Below are positions 10,159 through 19,418 of a stretch of DNA of 64,000 nucleotides, one piece after another. A program made the translations under genes and the position numbers. The DNA comes from an uncultured Planctomycetaceae bacterium. GTDB taxonomy: Bacteria > Planctomycetota > Planctomycetia > Planctomycetales > Planctomycetaceae. The stretch covers positions 186,001 through 250,000 of the forward strand of contig CALSLT010000006.1 in assembly GCA_943787265.1 (NCBI GenBank). The letters run 5' to 3'. The notes under the pieces were generated by a model. The model worked only from the letters and a program-made list of their open reading frames with translations, was not told where the DNA came from and did not search any database. Each line of letters starts with the position of its first letter. Within the stretch, counting starts at the first letter, position 1.

Positions 10159-11316
10159 TCACGATTGAAATCGTGAGAGGCCTAAGAAGTCGATCGGCAG
10201 TTCGGTGGAACCATCAATTGCCAAAGCAGCAAGAGCCTCTCCCAGCACCGACGTGAATTTGAAGCCGTGGCCCGAGAAGCCAGCTCCAAAGAACACATTG
10301 TCATATTCCGGGTGTCGGTCGACGATGAAATGACCGTCGGGCGTGACTGTGTACATGCAGACGGAATGACGATCGGTTTGTGGATCAACGTCCGGCATGA
10401 CTTCGTTGAGAAACCGGCTGATCGGCTTCGTATCCGAAGTTCGCAACGAACGATCAACCTGGAGCGGATCCGTAACAACTTCGCCGCCAGAATGTTCGGC
10501 AAGTTTGAGTGTCGAAGCATCGAGCGACGGAAAACCGTAGAACGCCCCGTAAGGCATCTCGAACAGAAATCCCTGCCCGGCGTTTTCCACGTCGTAGACG
10601 CTGGATCGAACCTGATGCCAGTGCATCGTTTTTCTAAGCACACGCAACGTCGGCATTCCGGGAATATCATTGAGCAGATGATTCGCCCACGCGCCAGGTG
10701 TGAGGATCAGCGATGCCGCTTCGTACTCGTCGGATTCCGTTTTGACGCGAACAGTGCGGCCGTCCGATTCCCAACCGATGATGGTCGCTCCACTTTGATG
10801 CTCGGCTCCAGCTTTGCACGCGAGCTCAATGTGTGTCCGCACGCAATCTTCGACCTGCAGATATCCACCGGCCGGTTCAACAACGACGTCGAAACCGTCA
10901 GGCATTCGAAAGCCCGGAAATCGACGTTCGCCCCCGCGTGCAAGGTCCGCTGATGAAACATCGTGAACCTCAAGGTCGTGCGCCTTTGCAGCCAGTCGTG
11001 TTCCGGAGACAGCTTCGCCTTCGGGCGGACCTGCCAGAAACAGTCCGCAAATCTTCATCAGCTCGCGTCCGGACCACGCTTCAAGTTCTCGCCACTGGTG
11101 ATAAGCCCGGCGAAGCAACGGGACGTAGTCGGGATGTTCAAAGTACGCCTGACGAATAATTCGCGTATCGCCATGCGAACTGCCTTGGTCATGCCCGGCG
11201 GGAAAGCGGTCGAGTCCCAAAACCTTCACTCCGCGGGTCGCGAGGTGATAAAGGCAGCTGCTTCCGAAGCCACCCGTGCCGACCACAATGCACTCAAATC
11301 GTTTATCCATAGTCAT
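10159..11316 (-). CDS. solA: N-methyl-L-tryptophan / monomeric sarcosine oxidase-like FAD enzyme
   Basis: This 385-residue FAD amine oxidase has an N-terminal dinucleotide-binding motif (CIVVGTGGFGSSCLYHLATRG) and the MSOX/MTOX signature GSSHGDTRIIRQAYFEHPDYVPLL. Cys320, in SVCMYTVTPDGHF, matches the residue that covalently holds FAD in monomeric sarcosine oxidases. The C-terminal motif GAGFSGHGFKFTSVLGE is also family-typical. It should demethylate an N-methyl amino acid, releasing formaldehyde and peroxide. Formaldehyde could feed the methanopterin C1 pathway encoded at 32-36 kb, but that link is inference. The exact substrate (sarcosine or N-methyltryptophan) cannot be told from sequence. 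Confidence 0.85.
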   Translation of the reverse strand: MTMDKRFECIVVGTGGFGSSCLYHLATRGVKVLGLDRFPAGHDQGSSHGDTRIIRQAYFEHPDYVPLLRRAYHQWRELEAWSGRELMKICGLFLAGPPEGEAVSGTRLAAKAHDLEVHDVSSADLARGGERRFPGFRMPDGFDVVVEPAGGYLQVEDCVRTHIELACKAGAEHQSGATIIGWESDGRTVRVKTESDEYEAASLILTPGAWANHLLNDIPGMPTLRVLRKTMHWHQVRSSVYDVENAGQGFLFEMPYGAFYGFPSLDASTLKLAEHSGGEVVTDPLQVDRSLRTSDTKPISRFLNEVMPDVDPQTDRHSVCMYTVTPDGHFIVDRHPEYDNVFFGAGFSGHGFKFTSVLGEALAALAIDGSTELPIDFLGLSRFQS

Positions 11317-11390
11317 TTACGGAATCAAATGTTCTGTCAGTTTTGCTGAAGAGACTCATTGCATTCTTCACACTACTTGTTAATTTAGGA

Positions 11391-11420
11391 AGTCTGCATA
11401 ATCTGCATAATCGTCAAATC
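11391..11420 (+). promoter_or_regulatory. 9-bp-phased CATAATC direct repeat upstream of the secreted repeat protein
   Basis: GCATAATCT-GCATAATCG-TCAAATCCG shows two near-identical 9-base units and a third degenerate one, 60-90 bases before the ATG at 11480. Related 9-base-phased repeats occur at 29062-29095 and 30742-30775. It could be a protein-binding site or an upstream promoter element; the function is inferred only from position. Confidence 0.35.
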
Positions 11421-11479
11421 CGGCCGGCACGGAATTCAAAGGATCACCGCCGCGCCCTGATTCATCGAGGAGAGAGACC

Positions 11480-12475
11480 ATGAAAACCGCCCTGTCATTC
11501 GCATCCGTTGCCTGCCTGCTTGCCGCATCGAGCCAACCTGCTCACGCCCAGGCGTACTGGCAGGCCAACCCGAACTGTGCCCCGGTTCTGTCATACTCTT
11601 CGGCCGCTGGCGGACCAACGGCGACATATTACGCCGGCTCGCAAGTTCGCACAGCATACACGACCTGTGCCCCGGTGGCGGCGTGTGCTGTTGCTCCGAC
11701 TTGTGCTCCACCGGCTCCAAAGTTTCGGAGCCAGGTCATCAACGAGACGGTTTCCGTTCCCGAAACGGTCATGGAAAAACGGACCGTTCAGGAGCAGCAG
11801 GTTCGCTATGAGCAGCGCCCCAAAACGGTCACGGTTTACGAGCAGGTTCCGCGAGTCGTCAACGTCAACGAGACGGTCACCGTCAACGTCGCGGAAACTC
11901 GACTGCAACAGAGAACGCAAACTGGCTACCAGGCTGTCCCTCGCAATGTCGTCACGCCAGTCACGGTGAACGTTCAAGGGTTTGAAAACCGGGTTGGCAT
12001 TCGACAGGTCGCTCGGAACGTCCCGGTAACGGTCAACCGAGTTGTCACTTCTCAGTGTAACTGCACTCAATCGTCGCCTGGTCTGGCTTCCGTTCAAACA
12101 GCGTCGGCTCCGACTCAACGACTCGTTCAGCAGGTCGTCAATCAGCAACGAGTTTTCAATCAGCAGTACACTTACCAGGTGCCGGTAACTCGCCAGCAGA
12201 CTCGGTATCAGACCAGACAGGTGATTGATTATCGCCCGGTCACTCAGACGGTAAACGTACCCGTCACCGTAAACGTCCCACGGCAGCAGGTACGAACCCG
12301 GCAGGTCACGCAGATGCAGACAGTGCCTCGACAAGTCACAACGTACGAAACCGTCGCCGTGCCACACACGGTCACGAAAGAGATCGAAGTTCCGGTCACT
12401 CGTTACGTGCAGAAGACGATTCAGAAAACCGTACAGGTTCCGGTAACCGACGAATGCACGACCTGCAATCAATAG
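11480..12475 (+). CDS. Secreted Val/Thr/Gln-rich repeat protein
   Basis: ATG 11480 follows GGAGAG at good spacing. The 331-residue product has a signal peptide ending near QPAHAQ, then a Cys-containing segment (TTCAPVAACAVAPTCAPP) and about 230 residues of irregular repeats on the theme TVxVPxTVxxxxxVRYExRPxTVTVYEQV, with alternating Val/Thr and Gln/Arg suggesting beta-strands. It ends TDECTTCNQ. I recognise the style from planctomycete secreted proteins but no named domain. Two Cys clusters at the ends may form disulfides. A surface or matrix role is inference. Confidence 0.75.
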   Translation: MKTALSFASVACLLAASSQPAHAQAYWQANPNCAPVLSYSSAAGGPTATYYAGSQVRTAYTTCAPVAACAVAPTCAPPAPKFRSQVINETVSVPETVMEKRTVQEQQVRYEQRPKTVTVYEQVPRVVNVNETVTVNVAETRLQQRTQTGYQAVPRNVVTPVTVNVQGFENRVGIRQVARNVPVTVNRVVTSQCNCTQSSPGLASVQTASAPTQRLVQQVVNQQRVFNQQYTYQVPVTRQQTRYQTRQVIDYRPVTQTVNVPVTVNVPRQQVRTRQVTQMQTVPRQVTTYETVAVPHTVTKEIEVPVTRYVQKTIQKTVQVPVTDECTTCNQ

Positions 12476-12795
12476 TCGCCGCGTGAGGATCGACACGATC
12501 TTCGCCACAACTTAAACGACTCAATCGATCCGGTCAGGAGGTAACTCCTGTCCGGATTTTCTGTTACCGGGGGCTCAAGTTCTACCACAGCAGATTGTGG
12601 CGTCGTCGACGGCGCTGCCATTTCTCGACTCAAATCCATACTCGGCCAATGTTTGCCAATGTGCTTTGCCAGTGACATGCTTCACAAATCGGGCGTCTGT
12701 AAATGCCGGTTGAACCAGCGTGAAGCAGACTGTTTTGACCTGCGACCGCAGGAGTCCTGGCTTTATCCAAAGTCGTCGAGATCAGAAACATTGGC
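12476..12795 (+). other. Intergenic
   Basis: 320 bases between two plus-strand genes. It holds the terminator at 12528-12562; I see nothing else. Confidence 0.4.
12528..12562 (+). terminator. Rho-independent terminator
   Basis: ATCCGG-T-CAGGAG, loop GTAA, CTCCTG-T-CCGGAT form a 12-bp stem with one mismatch, followed by TTTTCT. It lies 52 bases after the secreted repeat protein gene. Confidence 0.75.
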
Positions 12796-13935
12796 ATGAA
12801 CTCAGAACCTGATACATCCTTGTCCGCCAGCGCCACGAAGCCGTGGTTGAACGCTCAGGGCTCGCGGTATTTTCTGGATTGGCTCGCCGAGCAGCAGGTC
12901 AGCCTGGCGTTTACGACTTATCAGACGGGTAAGTTGTTCTTCGTCGGGCGGAAGCAGGATCACTCGATTGCGATCTTTGAACGGACATTCGGTCACTGTA
13001 TGGGAATGTGGGCTTCGCCAGATGCTTCGACGATCTGGCTCAGTTCGCGTTATCAAATCTGGATGTTCAATCAGGCACCGGCGCAGGTGGTTCCATATCA
13101 ACCGCCCAATCCAGAGAACGAAGATTCGGCGATTCCGGCCTGGACGGACCGTGGGTATGACGCCGCTTATCTGCCGCGCGTCGGCTACACGACCGGACAT
13201 CTGGACGTTCACGACATGGCCATCGACTCGGACGGTCGGCTGATCTTTGTGAATACGATGTTCGGCTGCCTGGCGACACTCAGTGATCGCGCCAATTTCC
13301 AACCACTATGGAAGCCGTCGTTCCTGAGTGCTCTGGTTCCGGAAGACCGTTGTCACCTCAACGGTCTGGCGATGTGTGATGGGCGACCGGCTTACGTCAC
13401 TGTCGTGGCAGATTCCGACGTCGTTGACGGCTGGCGAGACCGGCGACTTGACGGAGGCTGCGTGATCGACGTCGCTTCAAACGAAATCGTCGCCAACGGA
13501 TTGTCGATGCCGCATTCACCAAGGTGGTATCGCAACCAACTTTGGCTTCACAACTCCGGAACGGGCGAGTTTGGCACGATCGACCTGAACACCGGAAAGT
13601 TTCAGCCCGTCGCGTTCTGTCCCGGATACCTGCGAGGCCTGGCTTTCGTCGGCGACTATGCCGTTGTCACACTTTCGAAGCCGAGGCACAGCAGCTTTCA
13701 CGGACTTTCACTGGACGAGCAGCTCGAACAACGGAAGGCGAAACCCCAGTGCGGCCTGCAGATCATCGACCTGAATACGGGAACGATAGCGCACTGGTTG
13801 CGGCTGGACGGTACGCTGGTTACCGAGTTGTACGATTCCGTCGTGCTGCCTGGAATACGCCAGCCGATGGCTGTTGGCTTCCAGACAAACGAAATCGAAC
13901 GCCTCATGCTGATCGACGAGCAAGGCTCGTTGTAA
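12796..13935 (+). CDS. TIGR03032-family protein
   Basis: A 379-residue protein lacking a signal peptide. It matches the TIGR03032/DUF4915 family: WLAEQQVSLAFTTYQTGKLFFVG, GHCMGMWASPDASTIWLSSRYQIW, YLPRVGYTTGHLDVHDMAIDSDGRLIFVNTMFGCLATL, and LPHSPRWYRNQLWL-like (here MPHSPRWYRNQLWLHNSGTG). The fold is probably a beta-propeller. No biochemical function is known to me for the family. The length is normal and the frame intact. Confidence 0.85.
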   Translation: MNSEPDTSLSASATKPWLNAQGSRYFLDWLAEQQVSLAFTTYQTGKLFFVGRKQDHSIAIFERTFGHCMGMWASPDASTIWLSSRYQIWMFNQAPAQVVPYQPPNPENEDSAIPAWTDRGYDAAYLPRVGYTTGHLDVHDMAIDSDGRLIFVNTMFGCLATLSDRANFQPLWKPSFLSALVPEDRCHLNGLAMCDGRPAYVTVVADSDVVDGWRDRRLDGGCVIDVASNEIVANGLSMPHSPRWYRNQLWLHNSGTGEFGTIDLNTGKFQPVAFCPGYLRGLAFVGDYAVVTLSKPRHSSFHGLSLDEQLEQRKAKPQCGLQIIDLNTGTIAHWLRLDGTLVTELYDSVVLPGIRQPMAVGFQTNEIERLMLIDEQGSL

Positions 13936-14077
13936 CGTCAACTTCAGGGGATTCGTGGTTTCTTCAGCATTGAACGAAAACTGTCCTGCCGACTCAAGAA
14001 TTCGTACGCTGTCCACTCACAAATGATCGTAGTCCTGTGATCCTTAGTGGCAACGGACACAATATAAGACTCAAAGC

Positions 14078-17000
14078 ATGCTTGGCATTACCTGGCTAAA
14101 TCGACTGCGACGTCATTCGCGACGCCCTTGTTCCGGTTTCCAGATGGCCGTCTGCGACGGTTCTGAACCGCAGCGTCAGCTCGGGCAGTACGCCGAGACG
14201 TTTGAAGATCGGCTCATGTTGACGGTCACTGGCTTCGGTATGGCGGGTGACAGTCTCGTAGATGAATATCTGAATCAGCCCCACACTTACGCCCAGAGCT
14301 GGGTTGAATTGCTCGGTGAATACCGGTCCGCCGACATCCCGCTGGGAATCTATAAGGACCGCGTCGTTGACACCTGGGGCGAACCCCGCCGCAACGGCTA
14401 CGAGTACAACTGGGGTCGCTACGGCGCGACCACGGCGACGCTGTTGAGTGATGGACAGCACACAGGGCTCGCGGGACAGATAACGGCCAACAAGGTTTCG
14501 CATGTCGCGCTGGCCATCGGCCCGAACGATTTTCTTCCCGATTTCAGTGGACCGTATTTCGACATCTATTTTGGAAACTGGACTCAATCGCAAATCGACA
14601 ACCACGTCAACACCGTCGTGGGAAGCATCACGACAGCACTCAACACTGTTGACACAAACAACGCGAAGATCATTCTGTCCAACGTCCTCGATTATGGCCT
14701 CTCGCCTCTGACTCAATCTTTCTTCCCCGATTCTGCACGGCGTCAGAGCGTGACCGACGTCATCGATGTCGTTAACGCACAACTTCTCCAACTCGCCAAC
14801 GATCGGACTATCCCGCTGCTGGATCTTTCCAGACTGGCAGTTGATCTACTTGGCGGCTCGTCGATCAGCATTGGCGGCAATGTCTTCACCGCCACTGCCG
14901 GCACCGGTATTCAAAACATTTTTGTGGACGATAGCGTTCACCCACACACCGGTACGTCGGCCATCATCGCGAATGCGTATCTGCAAGCATTGAATACAGG
15001 GTACGGAGAATCGATCCCGCTCTTCAGCGAGCAGGAACTGACAGGCATTCTCAGCTTACCCTACAGCAACGACACACTGAATTTTGACCTTCCGTCGTAC
15101 GTTACCGCTCCGCCGGTGGTCAGCCTGAGCGTTGACAATGCCACGGTCGCCGAAGCTGGCGGAGTGGCCACTGTGACTGCCACCCTGTCGGCTGTCTCGA
15201 CGAAGATCGTCACAGTAAATCTGGGCTTCAGCGGAACTGCCGCCAACGTCAACGACTACACGCGTTCGGCAACTCAGATCGTCATTCCAGCCGGAAGCAC
15301 AACTGGCAACGTCACACTGACAGCGGTTCAAGACGAACTGATGGAGACGGAGGAAACGATTGTCGTTGACATCGCTTCGGTAACCAACGGAAACGAATCT
15401 GCGACTCAGCAGGCCACGGTTGCCATTGCCGACGACGATCAGATTGATTTCGGCGACGCGCCGGATACATCAACTGGTACAGGCACGGTTAACTACAACA
15501 CGCTCGCAACGGACAATGGGCCGAGTCACGCGATCGTGACGGGTCTGTTTCTGGGTAACACGGTCGATGGCGACAACGGCACGCTCCAAAATATCACGGC
15601 GAACGCGGACGATGTGGATGGTGCCTTGCCGGATGACGAGGACGGCGTGCTCAGCCCGATCGACCTGCTGGGCACCGTTGGCGCCGCTCCTACAGTCACA
15701 TTACTGGCGACAAACACGACCGGAAGCGCGGCAACACTGGCTGGCTGGATCGACTACAACCGGAACGGTGTTTTCGACGATGACACCGAACGCGCACAGG
15801 TCACGGTTCCTGACGGCTCTGACGATGCACGGTTCACCCTGTCCTTTCCGACGATCCCAGCCTTCTCAGCAGGTCAGACGTACGCGCGCTTCCGACTCAG
15901 TACAGACGCCGCCTTCATGGCCAACCCCTCTGCCACTGGTTCCGCCAGTGACGGCGAAGTCGAGGACTACACCGCCTCAATTTCCCAGCCCAGCGACGGA
16001 ACAGTCAAGGACAGTACGAAGATCGCCCATGAGACGAACGGCGGTCCAACTCTGTCCGATCAAGACTTCTTTGGTGCCTCGATAACGTCGCTGGGCGACC
16101 TGGACGGTGATGGAATCACTGACCTGGCGGTCGGTGCGGAATTCGCTGAAAATGTCCGGGGCGCAGTCCACGTGTTGCTGATGAGAGGCGACGGGAGCGT
16201 AAAGAGCAGCACAAAAATCGCCAGCGGAACGAACGGCGGACCAACGCTCGGGCTGAATTCATTCTTCGGAAAGTCCATCGCCTCCGTTGGTGACCTGGAC
16301 GGAGACGGCGTTACCGATCTGGCGGTCGGTGCACTCAGCGACTCAATGGGAGGCTATAGCAGAGGTGCCGTCTACATGCTCATGTTGAACGCCGACGGAA
16401 CAGTCAAGGACAGTACGAGGATCGCCCATGAGACGAACGGCGGTCCGACTCTGTCCGATCAAGACTTCTTTGGTGCCTCGATAACCTCGCTGGGCGACCT
16501 GGACGGTGATGGAATCACTGACCTGGCGGTCGGTGCGTACGGAGACCCAACAGGAGGCGACGGCGGTTTTCGCGGCGCCGTCCATGTGCTGATGATGAAT
16601 TCCGACGGAACTGTGAAGAGCGGAACGAAGATCGCCAGCGGAACGAACGGCGGACCGACACTCGGGCTGAATTCATTCTTCGGAAAGTCCATCGCCTCCG
16701 TGGGTGACCTGGACGGAGACGGCGTTACCGATCTGGCTGTCGGTGCACGCAGCGACTCAATGGGAGGCTATAGCAGAGGTGCCGTCTACATGCTCATGTT
16801 GAACGCCGACGGAACAGTCAAGGACAGTACGAAGATCGCCCATGAGACGAACGGCGGTCCGACTCTGTCCGATCAAGACTTCTTTGGTGCCTCGATAACC
16901 TCGCTGGGCGACCTGGACGGTGATGGAATCACTGACCTGGCGGTCGGTGCGTACGGAGACCCAACAGGAGGCGACGGCGATTTTCGCGGCGCCGTTCGTG

Positions 17001-18379
17001 TGCTGATGATGAATTCCGACGGAACTGTGAAAAGCGGAACGAAGATCGCCAGCGGAACGAACGGCGGACCAACGCTCGGGCTGAATTCATTCTTCGGAAA
17101 GTCCATCGCCTCCGTGGGTGACCTGGACGGAGACGGCGTTACCGATCTGGCTGTCGGTGCACGCAGCGACTCAATGGGAGGCTATAACAGAGGTGCCGTC
17201 TACATGCTCATGTTGAAGGGACCACAATCGGAGACAGTTTTTCTGTCCGATGGCGGTGGCAGCTATGAAGTACTCCGCGACGGAGCCGAACTGATCGTTC
17301 GCGTGAAGGATGGGGCCGACATGCTTCGCCGAACGTCCAACCTCGTTCCTTCGCTGGCGATCAACGGCTCGCCCGATGCGGACATCGTCACCGTTCTCGA
17401 CAGCGGCGGAGCAGTGGCGACTCCAATAATTTTCCAGGGCTTTGGTGACAACGATCTTTTTGACGGGTCCCTGGCCACCGGCATAAACCAACTCTTTGGA
17501 TCCGGTGGCGACGACACTTTGATCGGCGGGTTCGGGCACGACAGCCTGATTGGCGGGAGCGGTTTCGATGTTGTGGTTCTCCGTGCTGCGAGCATCACGG
17601 CAACAGACACGAACTTAACCGCAGACGACCAGACCGATGGGATCCTCTTGGTGGAGGGACTGCTTCTCGTTGGTTCCGCTTCTGGATCCACCATCGACGC
17701 CAGCGCGTTTACTTCTGGCCCAGTCACTCTGATCGGTTCTGCCGGCCCTGATACTCTGACCGGTGGCTCGGGAGACGACTTGATCCTCGCCGGCGGTGGT
17801 CGCGACTCGGTCAGCGGAGGCGAAGGCAACGACTTTATTACGGGCAGCTCGGGCAACGATACGCTGTCCGGCGGGGGAGGCAATGATACGATCACAGGAG
17901 GTCGTGGCCGGGACACGATTGAAGGCGGTCAGGATGCAGACGTGCTAATCGGCGGCGGCGGCCCGGACACCATCTCCGGCGGGGCCGGCAATGATCGAAT
18001 CGTCGGGGGCCCGGGTAGGGATCTGCTCGACGGAGACGGCGACGATGACACACTGTTCGGCAACGCCGGACGGGACAATCTGGCCGGCGGCCTGGGCAAC
18101 GACACGCTCAATGGAGTCTTCCGCGACGACGCCTTCAATAATGTTGTTGGGCCAGACACCCTGATCGGCGGACAACGTCCAGCCGGACGTCCAGCTTCTC
18201 CCATCGCGTTAATTTCTGACGCGGCGACAGACTCACAACGATCCCAACCCCCTCCCGCGTTGACGAACGACGAAGCGAGCGACGGTCAGGGGTCTGGACC
18301 AGAAAACCGGACAGATGAATCCCAAGGCATCGACGACGTTTTCGTCGGCTCGCTCATTCCAGAACTGCTCGAATTGTGA
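14078..18379 (+). CDS. Giant exported mosaic: SGNH hydrolase-like, Calx-beta, GEVED, FG-GAP repeats, RTX repeats
   Basis: 1433 residues. Residues 40-50 carry AETFEDRLMLTV, a variant of the LEDRMLL-type motif found near the N terminus of giant planctomycete exported proteins. Residues ~50-300 form an SGNH/GDSL-like domain: GDSL at 57-60, AIGPNDF, and a distal DDSVHPHTG that supplies Asp and His. A Calx-beta domain follows (~346-460), then a GEVED domain (~540-632; GWIDYNRNGVFDDD ... GEVEDYTASI), six FG-GAP integrin-like blades in three near-identical units (~640-1047), and RTX-type calcium-binding nonapeptides GGxGxDxLxGGxGND (~1140-1370). No RBS is obvious before the ATG. It is probably secreted or surface-bound, calcium-dependent, and possibly esterolytic toward glycans or lipids. 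Confidence 0.87.
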   Translation: MLGITWLNRLRRHSRRPCSGFQMAVCDGSEPQRQLGQYAETFEDRLMLTVTGFGMAGDSLVDEYLNQPHTYAQSWVELLGEYRSADIPLGIYKDRVVDTWGEPRRNGYEYNWGRYGATTATLLSDGQHTGLAGQITANKVSHVALAIGPNDFLPDFSGPYFDIYFGNWTQSQIDNHVNTVVGSITTALNTVDTNNAKIILSNVLDYGLSPLTQSFFPDSARRQSVTDVIDVVNAQLLQLANDRTIPLLDLSRLAVDLLGGSSISIGGNVFTATAGTGIQNIFVDDSVHPHTGTSAIIANAYLQALNTGYGESIPLFSEQELTGILSLPYSNDTLNFDLPSYVTAPPVVSLSVDNATVAEAGGVATVTATLSAVSTKIVTVNLGFSGTAANVNDYTRSATQIVIPAGSTTGNVTLTAVQDELMETEETIVVDIASVTNGNESATQQATVAIADDDQIDFGDAPDTSTGTGTVNYNTLATDNGPSHAIVTGLFLGNTVDGDNGTLQNITANADDVDGALPDDEDGVLSPIDLLGTVGAAPTVTLLATNTTGSAATLAGWIDYNRNGVFDDDTERAQVTVPDGSDDARFTLSFPTIPAFSAGQTYARFRLSTDAAFMANPSATGSASDGEVEDYTASISQPSDGTVKDSTKIAHETNGGPTLSDQDFFGASITSLGDLDGDGITDLAVGAEFAENVRGAVHVLLMRGDGSVKSSTKIASGTNGGPTLGLNSFFGKSIASVGDLDGDGVTDLAVGALSDSMGGYSRGAVYMLMLNADGTVKDSTRIAHETNGGPTLSDQDFFGASITSLGDLDGDGITDLAVGAYGDPTGGDGGFRGAVHVLMMNSDGTVKSGTKIASGTNGGPTLGLNSFFGKSIASVGDLDGDGVTDLAVGARSDSMGGYSRGAVYMLMLNADGTVKDSTKIAHETNGGPTLSDQDFFGASITSLGDLDGDGITDLAVGAYGDPTGGDGDFRGAVRVLMMNSDGTVKSGTKIASGTNGGPTLGLNSFFGKSIASVGDLDGDGVTDLAVGARSDSMGGYNRGAVYMLMLKGPQSETVFLSDGGGSYEVLRDGAELIVRVKDGADMLRRTSNLVPSLAINGSPDADIVTVLDSGGAVATPIIFQGFGDNDLFDGSLATGINQLFGSGGDDTLIGGFGHDSLIGGSGFDVVVLRAASITATDTNLTADDQTDGILLVEGLLLVGSASGSTIDASAFTSGPVTLIGSAGPDTLTGGSGDDLILAGGGRDSVSGGEGNDFITGSSGNDTLSGGGGNDTITGGRGRDTIEGGQDADVLIGGGGPDTISGGAGNDRIVGGPGRDLLDGDGDDDTLFGNAGRDNLAGGLGNDTLNGVFRDDAFNNVVGPDTLIGGQRPAGRPASPIALISDAATDSQRSQPPPALTNDEASDGQGSGPENRTDESQGIDDVFVGSLIPELLEL
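15995..17221 (+). repeat. Three near-identical 399/414/414-bp tandem units in the FG-GAP region
   Basis: Units begin at 15995, 16394 and 16808, each with GACGGAACAGTCAAGGACAG. Each encodes two FG-GAP blades (LGDLDGDGITDLAVGA and VGDLDGDGVTDLAVGA). The first unit is 15 bases shorter, lacking part of the YGDPTGGDG loop. Near identity at DNA level implies recent duplication or gene conversion and predicts length variation between strains. Confidence 0.9.
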
Positions 18380-18491
18380 TGAGCAGGTGCTCCAGTTTGT
18401 CCGCTACGTGAAGAACGGACCATCAGGCAAACAGCCACTCCAAAACTGAAGAAGTACGACAATCAGTTTCGGCCGGCCGATTCCGCATCCG

Positions 18492-18550
18492 GCACAGAAA
18501 CAAAACAAGCCCGCGTCCGGCAAATGCCGAACGCGGGCTTTGTTACTTGT
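18492..18550. terminator. Bidirectional terminator
   Basis: AAGCCCGCGTCCGGC-AAAT-GCCGAACGCGGGCTT is a long GC-rich stem with TTTGTTA on the plus side and TTGTTTTGTTT on the minus side. It lies between the convergent giant gene (stop 18379) and the first pilin-like gene (stop 18595). Confidence 0.8.
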
Positions 18551-18594
18551 AAGTTCACCTGACTCGAAGTCGTGACTTCGATCAAGCCGAAACG

Positions 18595-18942
18595 TTACTC
18601 ATCGTCGCCCCAGCTTGGGTCGTCTTTTCCGCAGACATCGACGAGTTCGATGGCGTGACAGTCGCATTCGTCAGTGCTGTCGTTATAGCCGAAGCCCTGG
18701 ATGTATCCGTGGCTGCTGTCGCCGCAGTCGCCGCGACCTTTTCGCAGGCCAGTGACATTGTAACTTTGCGAGACAGTACCGAAGGCGTGGGAGATGTCGT
18801 TCAGTTCGTGTGTAACAGCGTCTCGAACGGCAGTCAGACCGACGACCATTGCCAGGACACCGATAGTCATGACGAGGACCAGTTCAGCCGAGATGATGAA
18901 GCCGGCTTCGTCGTTCAGAAATGCATTGAATGTGTGAGTCAT
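18595..18942 (-). CDS. Flp-pilin-like paralogue 1 of 15
   Basis: 115 residues from ATG 18940-18942, preceded by AAGGGAAA. An upstream in-frame ATG at 18987 would run through the leader and is less likely. The N terminus NDEAGFIISAELVLVMTIG resembles a Flp/TadE-type prepilin: a short charged leader, Gly, then a hydrophobic helix with Glu. It is followed by ELNDISHAFGTVSQSYNVTG and a Cys-rich acidic tail (STDECDCHAIELVDVCGKDDPSWGDDE; four Cys in all). With paralogue 2 it forms a distinct subtype (MTIGVLAMVVGLTAVRD helix). Predicted to be inserted in the inner membrane and processed by a prepilin peptidase; assembly into a fibre is inference. Confidence 0.85.
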   Translation of the reverse strand: MTHTFNAFLNDEAGFIISAELVLVMTIGVLAMVVGLTAVRDAVTHELNDISHAFGTVSQSYNVTGLRKGRGDCGDSSHGYIQGFGYNDSTDECDCHAIELVDVCGKDDPSWGDDE

Positions 18943-19418
18943 CTTGAGTTTCCCTTGATTAAACGCGAGTGTGAGAGAGAAGTGCAAAAAAGCAGTAAGT
19001 GATTCGCTGCGTCCGTCGCGAGATTACCTTCGTGAAGGCTGCCGACATCCGAGTCAGCTCGTTTAGTTGTTCGGCAATGTGGACGGGAACTGCTATTCCG
19101 CTGGCCTGCGATGAGACAGTTTGCGAGTGGTCAGCTCGCAGCAAACGTTCGATTGAGAGTTGCTGTCGATCCTCTTTTGGAAGCTCGAAGCCGGTTCGAT
19201 CGTCTGCTTACTTTCTCTCCTGTCCGTTCCGCCGAGGCGGGACCTTCGGGATGCGAGATGCATCCCGAAGGCGTCTGCGACTGGTAGATGAATCCTGGAA
19301 GGGGTTCGTTACTTGGTGACTCGATGTGTTGTCCATAACTCAGAAGTGGAGTTGTTTGACGACTGTCCGATGCCGTCAGGGTCGAGTCGGTAGGAAGGGT
19401 CAGCTGGTGCGTGGCGAG
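18943..19418 (-). other. Leader and spacer between paralogues 1 and 2
   Basis: No gene. It holds the leader motif at 18961-18979 and a perfect 11-bp-stem hairpin (CCTTCGGGATG/CATCCCGAAGG) at 19243-19271, which could end transcription of paralogue 2. Confidence 0.5.
18961..18979 (-). promoter_or_regulatory. CTCTCTCACACTCGCGTTT leader motif, paralogue 1
   Basis: On the coding strand the leader reads CTCTCTCACACTCGCGTTT about 19 bases before the start codon. The same sequence lies before paralogue 2 (19768-19785), and shorter CTCACAC/CTCTCAC versions lie before most other copies. Its position inside the transcribed leader next to the RBS suggests a post-transcriptional site. Confidence 0.5.

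Noticed and set aside
15995-17221. Transposon or insertion sequence copies
   Set aside because: The repeats stay in frame, encode FG-GAP blades and have no inverted ends or transposase.
17500-18200. Type I secretion system substrate with adjacent transporter
   Set aside because: RTX repeats are present but no ABC transporter, membrane fusion protein or TolC-like gene lies in the window; an N-terminal export route is as likely.
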